A DNA stretch of 64,000 nt from positions 372,001-436,000 of the forward strand of contig NW_024466416.1 of NCBI RefSeq assembly GCF_017591425.1, given 5' to 3'. A program made the position numbers and the translations under genes. How positions within the stretch are numbered: the stretch's first letter is position 1; the number at the start of each line of letters is the position of its first letter. The notes beneath the pieces were generated by a model that did not search any database, was not told the origin of the DNA, and was given only the letters and a program-made list of their open reading frames with translations. Source of the DNA: Ochotona curzoniae (taxonomy: Eukaryota > Chordata > Mammalia > Lagomorpha > Ochotonidae). Shown piece by piece: positions 35,801 through 47,060 of the stretch.

Positions 35801-36454
35801 CGCTTGGATGTCCCCAGCTCAGGGTCTGCGTCTTCCCAGAGAGCCGAGCTCCTCCAGTGGGGAAGGGACGACCGCAGGCTTGAGATTCAGTCCTCTAGCC
35901 TCCAAGACTGGGCCCTTTTACCGCGTGCACAAGGAACCGCGAAGCTATTCTGTGAAGCGAGTTGCTTCTGCGCAGCCCGTCAGTCCACACGTGAGGCTAC
36001 CACCTCTTCCCCGCCTCTCTGCTTCTAGTCTTAATTCGACCCAGTCTAACCCGATCGCTAGTCCTTTCCCTAAGTCATTCAAACGCATCTTCTTTTCCCT
36101 GTTATTTTTTATCCTTCTGCTTTTGTCCCGAAGCTGTTAGATACTAAAGTGGTGCGCCTTTGTCTGCACCCCAACCCCTTAAATGTGAGCTCTGTCCAGG
36201 TTGAGGTTTGTTTTACAGGCACAAGAGGGAGGAGGGACCAGTCAAGGTTAAATAAGTTCAAGGATTGAGTGTAGCCGAGTTGAGGACGGGGGATGGCATT
36301 GGAGGAGAATTGAAGATCAATTATGGTTAAATGGATCGAAGTCTTGTCTTACACCATTGCCCCGAATAACACCCTATCCATCCTTCTGTCCTGATAGAGT
36401 GTAGAAATACCACTGGCAGTTGTGAGAAATTTGTGACTATTGCTGGAGATTCTT
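35801..36454. other. Upstream flank of ETV3
   Basis: The CpG content falls away from the island. Unique sequence with no gene evident. Confidence 0.5.
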
Positions 36455-36755
36455 TTTTTTAAAGATTATTTTTATTTGAAAGGCAAGTTAGAGAAGGAGA
36501 GACAGAGATCTTCCCTCTGCTGCTTCATTCCCCAAGTGGCTGCAACAATCTGAGGTGGGCCAGTCCCAAGCTTGCAGCCAGGAGCATCCCTCCGGATCGG
36601 ATCTCCCACATGAATGCAGGGGCCCAAGGACTTGAGCCATTTCCCACTGCTTGCCCAGGCACGTTAGCAAGGAGCTGGGACGGGAACTGGTGTCTATTTG
36701 GGATGCTCCTGCAGCAGCCAGAGCCTACCCTACCATGCCAAAGTGCAGGCCCCAA
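36455..36755 (-). mobile_element. C-SINE, older copy
   Basis: The plus strand reads 'ttttaaagattatttttatt', 'cccaagtggctgcaac', 'ctcccacatgaatgcagggg' and 'gccaaagtgcaggcccc'. Confidence 0.75.
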
Positions 36756-38535
36756 TGTGAGGTCTTTCCAACTAGAGAATCCTGTGATGTAGGTGAATAA
36801 TGTGCACAGTTTAAGCATTTGAGACAAGATTGCCAATATTTATGGTGAGTCTAGGAACTCGGTGTAGGAGCTGTCTTTGTATATCTTCCTGCCCTGGACC
36901 TAGAACAATGTCTTTCTTCAAATGCTGGATTTTTGAGCATTTCTTTAAAAAGGTAGGGCTTAGCTTAAGGATGGTGATTGTATTCAGGTCCTTGAACCTT
37001 CATCCACTGTCCTTGTAATCTTGTAAGTTGCTTGATAGGCCTGTCAGTTCCTCATTGGTATGAACTTAGCGCCTCTAGTTTACATACATGAGTAGGTTCT
37101 GTAGATATCTAGAAGTAAGTCGTTGTACAGTGGGTTCTGTGAGTAGCTCATTGTTGTTTAGTACCATAGGTGTCTCATTGTATTAGATGTGTGTGTTAAT
37201 ACATGTAGTGTTTAGAACAGAATAGCACATTGTCAGGACTGCAGATAAATGTTGGCAAAAATAATAATCCTAAAACTCATTGTCAAACCTCAAATTCTCC
37301 TCTGTGCCTATTGTTATCAATTCAAACTTGAGAAAATTTGGGAATAAGCAGCTTCCTCTGAAAGTCTGAAATTGCTACCTTTTGGCTAGTGGTCATGGTT
37401 AAAACCAGCATTGTCGACCGAGGTATCCTGTGTGCTACAAGGGGCAAGGAGCTACAGTATGGGAACTCTATTCTGCATCTATTTTTCACTCACACCCTAG
37501 TGGTTCTCTGTTGCTTCTCTGACTAATTAGGGTTACAAAGGATGACTTGAGTAAACACAATTAACAAGAGACAAGTAGATCTAGCCACCTGGCTAGAGCC
37601 TGGCTTGGTGTAATGAGAAATGTTTATATCCCAACAGAACTCTACAGAGTTTTTATATTAAAAATCTAGCCACTGACTTGCAACTAGGCGGGTGAATTTG
37701 GGCTGGAGAAAGCAAAACAGTGATTGCCTCACAGTGAGTGAGCTGGGATAAATGAAGTTTGTGCTCTAGGAACCTCTCTTGTGTGGTGGAGTCTGGGGAG
37801 TTCAGGTGTCTGGGGACTTCTTGCCCAGCATACACAAGATCCCTGTCCTCTCTCTGCTCCACTACTGCACTGCCGCTTTCTCCATCGGATGCAAACAGGC
37901 TCTCATAATTTGGGAAACTCTCTGTGTTCCTGAAATGGGAAGAGCGGGAGCCTTCTGGAAGTGTGGGGGGGGGGGGTGGAGGCGAGTACAGCCCTGGGGT
38001 CAGGCAGGGTGTAATCTCCTGGATTACGTTTGTTCAAAGCCACCATTGTCCACAAACACTGCTCTCCCGTGCCCTTCCCACCATCTTTGTAATTCTTTTA
38101 GATGTCTAGGAAAAGTTTCTGTTCTAAATCTCACTCTCATGGCAGCACAACTACTCCTCTGCTCCTGGAATTTAAGAAAAGGGAAAATTCCATACACTCC
38201 TTCCTTCATGGACTGACTGTGCGTTTCTCCCCTGCCTGGTGCTGCCTCATTACTCCCATTTTCATTTATGCACTTACATTTTTCACGTCCCAGACTGACC
38301 TGGGCTTGGATGTGATCTAAATGCTTTCAGCTCTTGTGGATCACTTTTCCTGTTCTACTGTCTGTCACGTGCATATTTGTTTTGTCAAATCTGTTTGTCT
38401 TAGATAGTGGGCCTTCAGGAGTTCCTGTCACAGCCAGTAAGTCCCCGCAGTACCCGCAGCAGTTTCATACCATCATTTGGAATGCCTCACGATAATCATT
38501 TCCTTTTCTACCATCATGTATGTTGTGCTGCTGCT
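36756..38535. other. Unique sequence upstream of ETV3
   Basis: No gene and no clear young repeat. An L2-like motif (cctggacctagaacaatgtc) lies near 36890, and a G-rich run at about 37962-37977. Confidence 0.5.
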
Positions 38536-38842
38536 AATCTTTTTAAAACAGATTATTTATTTATTTATTGTAAAGACACAGAGAGAGCACTTCCATCACG
38601 ATTTGCACCCCCAAATGTCCACAGTAATGTGTGGGCCAGGCAGAAGCCAGGAGTAAGGAACTCTGTCTTGGTCTTCCACGTGGATAACAGAGACCTGGCT
38701 GCTGGGCATCCATTGCCTTCCCAGGTGCAGTAGCAGGATGCTCAATCAGAAGTGGAGAAACTCGGACTGGAGCCGACACACCTATAGGGAGTGCTGGCCT
38801 CGGAAGCGACAGCTCAACATGCTGCGTTACAACACTGGCCCC
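38536..38842 (-). mobile_element. C-SINE, older copy
   Basis: Reversed copy from 'ttttaaaacagattatttat' to 'tacaacactggcccc'. Confidence 0.7.
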
Positions 38843-38918
38843 CTAAGACTCCCAGTAAAAAAATAGTCTCTTTCCTCCAGTGTTTGTCCTCATTGAACTT
38901 GGATCTAGAAGCTTGAGT

Positions 38919-39242
38919 TGGGCCCAGCACGATGGCTCAGTGGCTAAATCTTCCCTTTACAAGCAGCACCAGGATCCTATATGGGTGCCAGTTCATGTCC
39001 TAGCTGCTCCACTTCCCACCCAGCTTCCTGTTTGTGGTCTGGGAAAGCAATAGAGGATGGCCCAAAGCCATGGCACCCTGCACCTGCATCAGAGACCCAG
39101 AAGAAACTCCTGGCTCCTGGCCTCAGATCGTCTCAGCTCCAGCCATTGTGGCCACCTGGGGAGTGAACCAGCAGATGGAAGAGCTTTCTGTCTGTATCTT
39201 CTCTCAGTATATCTGCCTTTCCATTAAAAGTAAATAAATCTT
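38919..39242 (+). mobile_element. C-SINE, near full length
   Basis: Runs from 'gggcccagcacgatggctca' to 'ttccattaaaagtaaataaatc'. Its tail belongs to the local tandem duplication at 39211-39359. Confidence 0.78.
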
Positions 39243-39359
39243 TAGAAAAGAGAAGAAGACTTGAGTTTCAGTCCCAATTCTGCCGTAAATCTGCCTTTCC
39301 AATAAAAGTAAATCTTTAAAAAAGAGAAGAAGACTTGAGTTTCAGTCTCAATCCTGTCG
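39211..39359 (+). repeat. Local tandem duplication of a SINE tail plus flank (about 75 bp x 2)
   Basis: Copy 1 (39211-39288) and copy 2 (39289-39359) both read 'atctgcctttcca.taaaagtaaat', then 'agagaagaagacttgagtttc'. They differ by a few substitutions and one short gap. Confidence 0.8.
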
Positions 39360-39766
39360 TTCACTAGCCACGTTCTTCCACAGCTGGTGACGTCCTGAGC
39401 TCTAACCTCCACCCTGTGGTGTCACAGCTGCTGCGGTGTGCTTGTGACCTGTGAAACCCTTTATCCAGGTCAAGGATCATGAGGACTTCTATTACCTTCT
39501 GCTTTTTTTTTTTTTTACCCTCTGCTCTTAACACGGAAAACTCAACTTTCCTAGCAATATCACCTAGCTTTCACACAATTTGAATGCATTTCATGCTTTG
39601 AAATTGGGTAGCAATCTAATGACAACACATTTTATTCTAAGAGATAGGGCCCTTGAGTTTCTCATCTGGGCCCTATTTTATGGGACATGGCTTGTGAAGA
39701 TGTATTTCAGTCACTCTCTGCCTTAGTTTCCTCAGCCATAAAATGGCAGGATAAGAATGCCCAGGA

Positions 39767-40090
39767 AGGGCCCGGCACCATGATCTAGCGCTGAAGTCCT
39801 CACCTTGAACGCGCTGGGATATGGGAACCGAGTCTAATCCTGGCGGCCCCGCTTCCCACCCAGCTCCTTGCTTGTGACCTGGGAAAGCAGTCGAGGACAG
39901 CCCAAAGCCTTGGGACCCTGCACCCGCATGGGAGACCTGGAAGCGGATCTGGGCTCCTGACTTCGGATTGGTGCAGCACTGGCCGTTGTGGTCATTTGGG
40001 GAGTGAGTCATTGGATGGAGGATATTTCTGTCTCTCTTGCTCTCTGTATATCCAACTTTGCAATAAAAATAAATGAATCTTTTTTTAAAA
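39767..40090 (+). mobile_element. C-SINE, near full length, inside a MIR-like stretch
   Basis: Runs from 'gggcccggcaccatgatcta' to 'ttgcaataaaaataaatgaatc' and a T/A-rich end. The left flank (cttagtttcctcagccataa) is a MIR 3' segment. Confidence 0.78.
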
Positions 40091-40194
40091 AAGAATAATG
40101 ACACTGCTGAAATCAAAGGCTGAAGGGGGTATGTAAATCTCTGTGACTTTGTTTTCCTATTAGTAAATTAAATATAGTAAGAAATTCAAATCAG

Positions 40195-40317
40195 GGCCCA
40201 TGTTGTGACTCAATATGCACCTGCATGGGAGACCCAGATGAGGTTCCTGGCTCCTGGCTTCAGATCAGCTCAGCTCCAGCATTTTCACTATTTTGGGAGT
40301 GGATCAGAGGATGGAAG

Positions 40318-40358
<41 letters not shown>

Positions 40359-40398
40359 TTGTGTAAATTGGCCTTTCAAGTAAAAATAAATCTTTAAG
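40195..40398 (+). mobile_element. C-SINE, internally deleted, with expanded CT tract
   Basis: Starts 'gggcccatgttgtgactcaa', jumps to 'cacctgcatgggagaccc' and ends with 'aagtaaaaataaatc'. The usual 'tctctctct' near the 3' end has grown to a pure (CT)n run at 40319-40356. Confidence 0.68.
40319..40356 (+). repeat. (CT)n microsatellite
   Basis: About 19 CT units within a SINE 3' region. Confidence 0.97.
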
Positions 40399-40475
40399 AA
40401 ATTCAAACAATAATATTTGCCAATATTATTTTGCCTTAACCACACTTGTCTCAAGTAGCTTAAGAGTTTGTGTCT

Positions 40476-40772
40476 GGGGCTGGCACCATGACTCAACAGG
40501 CTAACAATTCACTCTCAAGTGCCAGCATCCCATATGAGTGCCAGTTGGTGTCCTGGCTACTCCATTTCCGATCTAGTTCTCTGCTTATGGCCTGGGAAAG
40601 CACTAGAGGATGGCCCAAGTCCTTGGAGCCCTACACCCACATTGGGGACCTGGAAGAAGCTCTTGGCTCTTGGCTTTGGTTCAGCTCAGCTTTGGCCATT
40701 GCAGCCATTTAGGGAGTGATCCACTGGAGAGGAAAATCTTTCTCCGTTTCTCCTCTCTAATAAAAATACTTT
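40476..40772 (+). mobile_element. C-SINE
   Basis: Runs from 'ggggctggcaccatgactca' to 'tctaataaaaatactttaag'. Confidence 0.72.
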
Positions 40773-42011
40773 AAGAAATTTTTTTTTTAATAAGGATTTT
40801 GTGTTTGGTTATTTTTCCCATCAACATAAGGTTGTTGTGGGGATAGAGGAATTAATGTCAGTAACAAGTTTGGGGATCCCCAGATTAAAGGTTAAGTAAA
40901 TCCAAAGCAGAAGTAGCTTGGCCCCATGTTACAGCTCAGCCAGAAGGAGCAGAGAACCTGGCTGCTTTTTTAGCGGTGACTTGGGGACTCAAGGACTCTC
41001 CCTGATTCCACATCCATCACAGTGTACAAATACCCCTTCCTCTCATTTCCCTTTTTTAGGTCTTGGTTCCCTCCTCTCAGATCAGCCCAGCAGAGAGGGC
41101 AGTGAGAGAACATGATGGAGCAGAAATGGGAGAACAGGATTAACATGAGGAAATGACTGCTTAAGCTTTTTTTTTTTTTTTTTTTTTTTGTCTTGGCAGC
41201 CCTGGAGAAAGATTTCCCCTAACCACTGTTGGATGGTTAGAATCTTGTTTCTGAAGGCTCTGTTCTTCCAGGAAACCTGCTATGGACTTACTTGGAACAG
41301 GGGGCTGGCAGCTCCTGGTCTTAACCTATCTACACTGGGCTTTTAAAGGCTGGCATATGTTCTCCACTCTTGCAGTACCTGAAAGCTTGACCTGCTTGCC
41401 ATATAATTATCTTACTTTTCTTTTGTATTTATTCATTATTCATATCCAGCTCTCACTTTATTCTCGTATTCTCTTTATGACTGTCCATATTGTGTGTCTT
41501 TCTCAGAGGGCAGGGGTGGTGACTATCTCCTTTTCATTATGTAATAGCCAATAAAAATGATAATCACTGTAACAGAGACGTGGCGATCATAGTCTAACCA
41601 ATGCCAGTAAGAGTTGCCATGAACAATGAATGAGACCTCAAGTGAATTCAAAGGCTAGCACCTTAGGATGTTTTCATAGAGCTTTGCCTCAGGAATTTCC
41701 CATTTACTTATGGACTTGTGAACTCACAGAGCTGGAATGAATGTCAGAGGCCATTCACAGCCCAGCCTTTGATTTGATACCACTGGCCTCTTCGTGAATC
41801 CTCACAATGATGGATGTGTCACACTTATAAGATGTGTCACACTTATAGGAATATTAAAACGTGCTTGGATTCCTTGAAGAACAATAAAACATCTAAGTGT
41901 CTGTCCTCCAGGCAAAGAGGAGAAAAGACCATATCTACAAGTGTTCTTGGGTCCCTCTCTGTCTTCAGCCAGGGTCCAGGTTTAGACCACCCAAGTAGTA
42001 GATGGTCCTTC
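40773..42011. other. Unique and ancient-repeat sequence
   Basis: Contains a T run of about 23 (41167-41189), an L2-like stretch at about 41490-41560 (cagagggcaggggtggtgac) and an 18-bp tandem pair at 41813-41848. No gene. Confidence 0.5.
41813..41848 (+). repeat. 18-bp tandem duplicate
   Basis: gatgtgtcacacttataa is followed directly by the same 18-mer with one change at its last base. Confidence 0.85.
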
Positions 42012-42333
42012 TTTAAGGTTTATTTTTGTTTGAAAGATTTTAGAGGGAGAGAGAAGGAGAGACAAAGAGAAAAGGTCTTCCATCTGCTGGTTCACTCCTC
42101 AAATGGCAGCAATGGCCAGAGCTGAGGTGATCCAAAGCCAGGAGCCAGAAACTTCTTCCAGATCTCCCCCACATGGGTGTAGGGTCTCAAAGCTTTGGGC
42201 AATCCTCTGCTGCTTTCTCAGGCCATAAGCAGAGAGCCTGATGGACAGTGGAGCTGATTCATGCTGGGGACCCAGATGTGATGTTGGCACCACAGGGTAG
42301 AGGATTAGCTTGCTGTGCTGCTGCACTGGCCCC
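42012..42333 (-). mobile_element. C-SINE
   Basis: Reversed copy from 'ctttaaggtttatttttgtt' to 'gctgctgcactggcccc'. Confidence 0.75.
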
Positions 42334-42986
42334 AGTGGTTCTTCATGTGGAGCAGAAATGTGTCCTATGGATTCTTCCACCCATGATTCCTGCTTCTGGG
42401 CTCAGGGACCATGCAGTTAATTTTAATATTATTCTGGATGTCAACCCTTCAGCTATTGGAAGACAGGTCTTATTGCCAGAGTTGTCAGAAACAACATCCA
42501 CAGTTCATTTCAAATGTGGCATAGATGGTCACAGACCTCCACGGATCTGGTTGGACTTGCCAAGTGTAAGATGAAGCTGTGTGCTTCTTGATTTGGACTT
42601 ACTTGCTCTCCTCTTTTTAAAGATGGCCTTGGGCTTGACAGTTTCAGAGGTCGTCGTACACTGCTGTGTTGAGAGTCACAACTCCTTGTGGCTTTCCTAC
42701 AGGAGCTATTAGTTTAAGTCGCTTCTGCTAAGCAGGTGTTACAACTAAACAGCTGATTCCACAGGAATTATATTAGTTCCTGTCAATTTTATTTTGTTGA
42801 TCTTGGTCTATTGTTCATCCCAGCCTGTCCACATCATCTTGATTTTCTAAATTATATTATTGTGTACTTTACTGGGAGCCAGAATCAATTAAAATAGTCA
42901 TGGAAACAACTTCTGTAGAATACTTCACAACACCAATGTTAAGCTGTTTTAAATACAATCCCATTTATTTTTGTTTTTATTTTTAT
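42334..42986. other. Unique sequence
   Basis: No gene or clear repeat recognised. Confidence 0.4.
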
Positions 42987-43315
42987 TTTTTAAAGACTTA
43001 TTTATTTTTATTGCAAGGTCAGATATACAGAGAGGAGGAGAGACAGAGAGGAAGATCCTCCGTCTGTTGATTCACTCCCCAAGTGACTGCAACAGCCAGT
43101 GCTGTGCCGATCCGAAGCCAGGAGCCAGGAGGTTCCTCCAGGTCTCCCACATGGGTGCAGGGTCCCAAGGCTTCGGGCTGTCCTCGACCACTTTCCCAGA
43201 CCACAAGCAGGGAGCTGGATGGGAAGTGGAGCTGCCGGGACTAGAACCAGCATCCATATGGGATCCTGCATGTTCAGGGCGAGGACTTTAGCTGCTAGGC
43301 CACGCCACCGGGCCC
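42987..43315 (-). mobile_element. C-SINE, full length and little diverged
   Basis: Reversed copy from 'tttttaaagacttatttatt' to 'ggccacgccaccgggccc'. The internal SINE motifs are close to consensus, indicating a young insertion. Confidence 0.85.
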
Positions 43316-44482
43316 ACAATCACAGTTAGAAAAATGATTCCAAAGTCACAACAGGATCTTGGGTTGTCTTATTGTTTATTGGTTTTTTTAATTAAAAAAA
43401 ATTATTTTTGATATTATTTATGAAGTTGAGGGATGCATGCCCATGTGGGCCTCCTATTAAGGTGGGGAGAGTTAAGGTATGGAGGAAGGTGGTAGGACAG
43501 ATGCTTCAGTTCTTTTTTTTTTTATTCTCCTGGTCTGCTGGGGGGTACGGGCAGGGGAGTGCTCCTTGCTGCCAAACTACATGAGCACTTGGGGATAGCG
43601 GGCAGTCATTGGATGACATCTTAGAGATCCTGACGTGAGGAAGATTGTTCCAAGGGTGTTATTTGAGTGGGTTTGATAGTTCTGAGACGTCATTGGTTTT
43701 ATTGTACCTGGTTGAGAAAATCTTTCCAAGGTTTACTGGCTGTCCAAGTCCACTCTGGTGCACATCCAAAGACCCAGTAATATGCTGCAAAGTTTGGCCA
43801 GGAAAGTTGTCCAACCTCTTCTACTTGCCATCTCCTGTTGAGGCATTCAACATCCTTTGCTGGCCTAGATGAGCTGTCTGTCATGTTCCCTGTGTATGTC
43901 TGAGCATGTTGTGTATTCACGGGCATCAGCAACTGAGGGGACCCTGTCCCAACACATGCATTCCAAAATTGAAAATCTTGTGATTTTCCATTTTGCTTGG
44001 GTTTGAATCCAGCCATATAGTTAACGAGTCCTCCAAGAAACCTTGCCAGGGTGACCTAAGACTTGACTCTTGTGTGTTCAAGTCAGGTTTGGTCTGCCAA
44101 CTGCACCAGCCAATGTACATACTAGTATATGAAGAGTCCTAGTCAGTTTTGCCCCCAGCCCCATCTCTCATGCAAACTGATGGGTGCTGTGGTCTAGTCC
44201 GGCACCAGCCTACCATAGGTTTGGTCTTCACACACATCAGTGGGTACCACAGTTTATTTGGGGCAACTCCCAATAACCCCTACCAAGCCCAATGCAGCCT
44301 CAGTTTTTGTGTATGCCAGTATATTTTGTGGGTCTAGCCTAGTTCATCCTGCATCCCATTTAGCTCTTGTGCGTATCCATAGATGCTTCAGTTTAGCTCA
44401 GCCCAACCTGTGTGCTGCTTGACCAGCCCAGCCTGCCTCCAGTCCTGGTTCTCTTTTTAAAAATTTTTATTTATTTTTATTT

Positions 44483-44813
44483 TTTTTAGATTTTTATTTT
44501 ATTTTATTGGAAAGTCAGATATACAGAGAAGAGGAGAGACAGAGAGGAAGATCTTCTGTCTGATGATTTACTCCCTAAGTGAGTGCAATGGCTGATGCTA
44601 TGCCAATCCAGAGCCAGGATCTAGGAACTTCTTCCAGGTATCCCACACGGGTGTAGGGTCCCAAAGCTTCGGGCTGTCCTCGACTGCTTTCCCAGGCCAC
44701 AAGCAGGGAGCTGGATGGGAAGTGGAGCTGCCGGGATTAGAACTGGTGTCCATATGGGATCCTGGCACGTTCAAGGCGAAGACTTTAGCCGTGAGGCCAT
44801 GCCGCCGGAGCCC
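44483..44813 (-). mobile_element. C-SINE inserted in composite repeat A (first)
   Basis: Reversed copy from 'ttttttttagatttttattt' to 'gccatgccgccggagccc'. It carries the variants 'ggctgatgctatgcc' and 'ggatctaggaacttcttcc', shared only with the copy at 46257-46574. Confidence 0.83.
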
Positions 44814-46256
44814 AGCCCTCATTCTCATACTCACCTGTGGGAACTGCAGCCCAGCAGGGAAGAACCCACAATTCCTTATAGGAGGCTCCCAGCCCCAGAT
44901 TTTGCACTCACCAGGGGGTATGAGGTCCAGCCTGATATGATTTGTACCTAGGTGTGGCACCTGCCAGCTGATCCTACAGCCAAGCCTGGCTGGCCAACAC
45001 CAGATGTAGCCCAAGTGCCAGCTGATGAGTGCTGCAGCCCTGGCTGCGCTGGCCCACTACCAGTCCCAGCTCTCATGTTTACCAGTGCAAGCAGCAGCCC
45101 AGCAGGGGAGTCCCAAGAGTTCCCTACCAGGCCCGTTCCTAGCTTCGGGTCTTGTGTGTGCCAGCAGGTGCTATGGCCCAGTTTGAGATGGCCCGCGTCT
45201 AGTCTCAGCATTTGTTAGTAGGTGCTGAAGCCTGGCTCAGCCCAACCTATCCCTAGTTGCATCTGGCAACTGAACTGGCCGATGTCGTGAACTGGCAGAT
45301 GTCGTTTTCCAGTATGGCCTGGTGCATGTGCATTGTCCAGCACGGGTTTTGCTCATGCCAGTGTTGTGATGTGGACTGGACCAGCCAGGCTGTCCCCTAG
45401 ACCAATCCCCCATGTCTGCCATGGGTGCTGCTGCCCAACATGACCTGCCCTTCCCCCAGCTCTGGTTCTCATGCTCACCAGGGGGAGCTGTAATCTAACA
45501 GGGGAGTTCCCCAAGTTCCCCTACCTGGTGCTCTTTCAGCAACAAATCTCATATGTGCCTGTGAGTGCTCTGGCTCAGCTTGACATGGCTGACCCCCAGC
45601 CCTGGCATTCATTGGCAGGTACTGCAGCCCAGTCCAATGGGCCTACACTTATTCTGGTTCTGATCAGTGAGTGCCGTGACCTAGCCCAGCCTGGCCTAAC
45701 CCCAGATCCAGCTCTCATGTGAACCAGTGGGTACTGCAACCTAGCCTGCCCTGTCCCACACCCATTTTGACTCTCACAAGCTCCAGAGAGTGCTGAAACC
45801 TAGCCTTGTCTGACTTGCCCCCAGACCTAGTCCACACACATGCTGATGGGTGCTATAGTCTTGCCTAGCCTGATCTGCCTATAGTCCTGCCTGTTTTGCT
45901 CACCAGTGGGAGCTGCAGCATAGCAGAAGCATCCTTGAAGTTCCTCCACCATGCCTGTTCCCAGCCCAGAACTTGCACATACTGGTGGGTGCTTGGACCT
46001 AACCTGGTATGGCCCGCTCCCAGTCTCAGCTCTTGCAGGTAGGTGCTGCAGCCTAACCCAGTCAGGTGTGGCCCACTCCTTGTCCTGACTCTTATACTTA
46101 CCAGCAGGTTCTGCTGCATGACCTAGCTCAGCCTGCTCCTAGCACTGGCTCACACAAATGTTGAGGACTACTACAGTCTTGTCTGGCCTGCTTGCCCCAA
46201 GCCCTGTTTTTTTTTTTATTTGAAATAGTCTTACCCACTTTCCTATTTTTTTTTTT

Positions 46257-46574
46257 AAGATTTATTCATTTATTGGAAAGTCAGATATAGAGAGGAGGAG
46301 AGACAGAGAGGAAGATCTTCTGTCCGATGATTCACTCCCCAAGTGAGCGCAATGGCTGATGCTATGCCGATCCAGAGCCAGGATCTAGGAACTTCTTCCA
46401 GGTATCCCACACGGGTGTAGGGTCCCAAAGCTTCGGGCTGTCCTCGACTGCTTTCCCAGGCCACAAGCAGGGAGCTGGATGGGAAGTGGAGCCGCCGGGA
46501 TTAGAACCGGCGCCCATATGGGATCCTGGCACGTTCAAGGCGAGGACTTTAGCCGCGAAGCCATGCCGCCCAGG
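46257..46574 (-). mobile_element. C-SINE inserted in composite repeat A (second), with double poly-A end
   Basis: Reversed copy from 'aagatttattcatttattgg' to 'catgccgcccaggc'. Flanking duplicates cccaagccctg lie at 46196-46206 and 46575-46585. Between the left duplicate and the SINE are two T runs separated by 28 bp of other sequence. Confidence 0.8.
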
Positions 46575-47060
46575 CCCAAGCCCTGGTTTTTGAGCTATCC
46601 AACAGGAGCTGCGGCTTAGTAGGGGAGTTCCCCAAGTTCCCTTACTAGGTCAGCTCCCTCAGATCTCACATGTGCCAGTGGGTCCCACAACCCTGCTTGG
46701 CACAGTCTTCGCTTGTCCTGGCTTTTGCATGTACTAGTAGGTGCTGAAGCCCCAGTTCTCACAAATGTCATGTCAGTTTTGAGGTCTAGCCTGGCTCAGC
46801 CTGTTGCCACCTCCAGCTTTCTCTGTAAACTGGCAGGTGCTGCAGCCCCATAGAGGTGAGCCCACAATTTCCCCACAGAATCTGTCTCCAGATCTGGTTC
46901 TTTGCTGTTGTGGTTGGTGCTGCTGCCGTCTGACATGACCCACCACCCACTCTGGCTGATACTGCGGCCTAGCCCAGTCAGGCATGTCCCCTAGCCCCGG
47001 CTTTCTTGTGTGCCAGTGGGTGGCAGGCAATTCTACCTAGCTTAGTCCAAGTTTAAGCTA

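Larger units (their letters stand above)
43385..47060 (-). mobile_element. Composite repeat, copy A: A-rich end, unique segment, tandem-repeat body
   Basis: Read on the minus strand it ends in an A-rich tail (left side here). Next to the tail lie about 600-700 bp of non-tandem sequence (43385-44100). The body, about 44100-47030, is made of degenerate GC-rich units of roughly 55-65 bp (plus-strand theme: ccagt.gggtgctgcagcctagcc). Its order matches copy B at 60425-64000, for example 'catcccatttagctct' at both 44350 and 61340. It contains two later SINE insertions. I do not recognise the family. A lagomorph L1 3' UTR with internal tandem repeats, or an SVA-like non-autonomous retroelement, are possibilities. 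No reverse-transcriptase frame was seen. Confidence 0.6.

Noticed and set aside
34527..36140. Several 250-310-codon open frames on both strands of the ETV3 CpG island
   Set aside because: CpG-rich sequence lacks stop codons by composition; the frames are Arg/Pro/Gly/Ser-rich, overlap each other and fit a promoter with an untranslated exon better.
44100..47030. A CRISPR-like or protein-coding repeat interpretation of the tandem units
   Set aside because: Units are degenerate with no constant repeat and variable spacer, frames are broken, and the setting is a mammalian genome.
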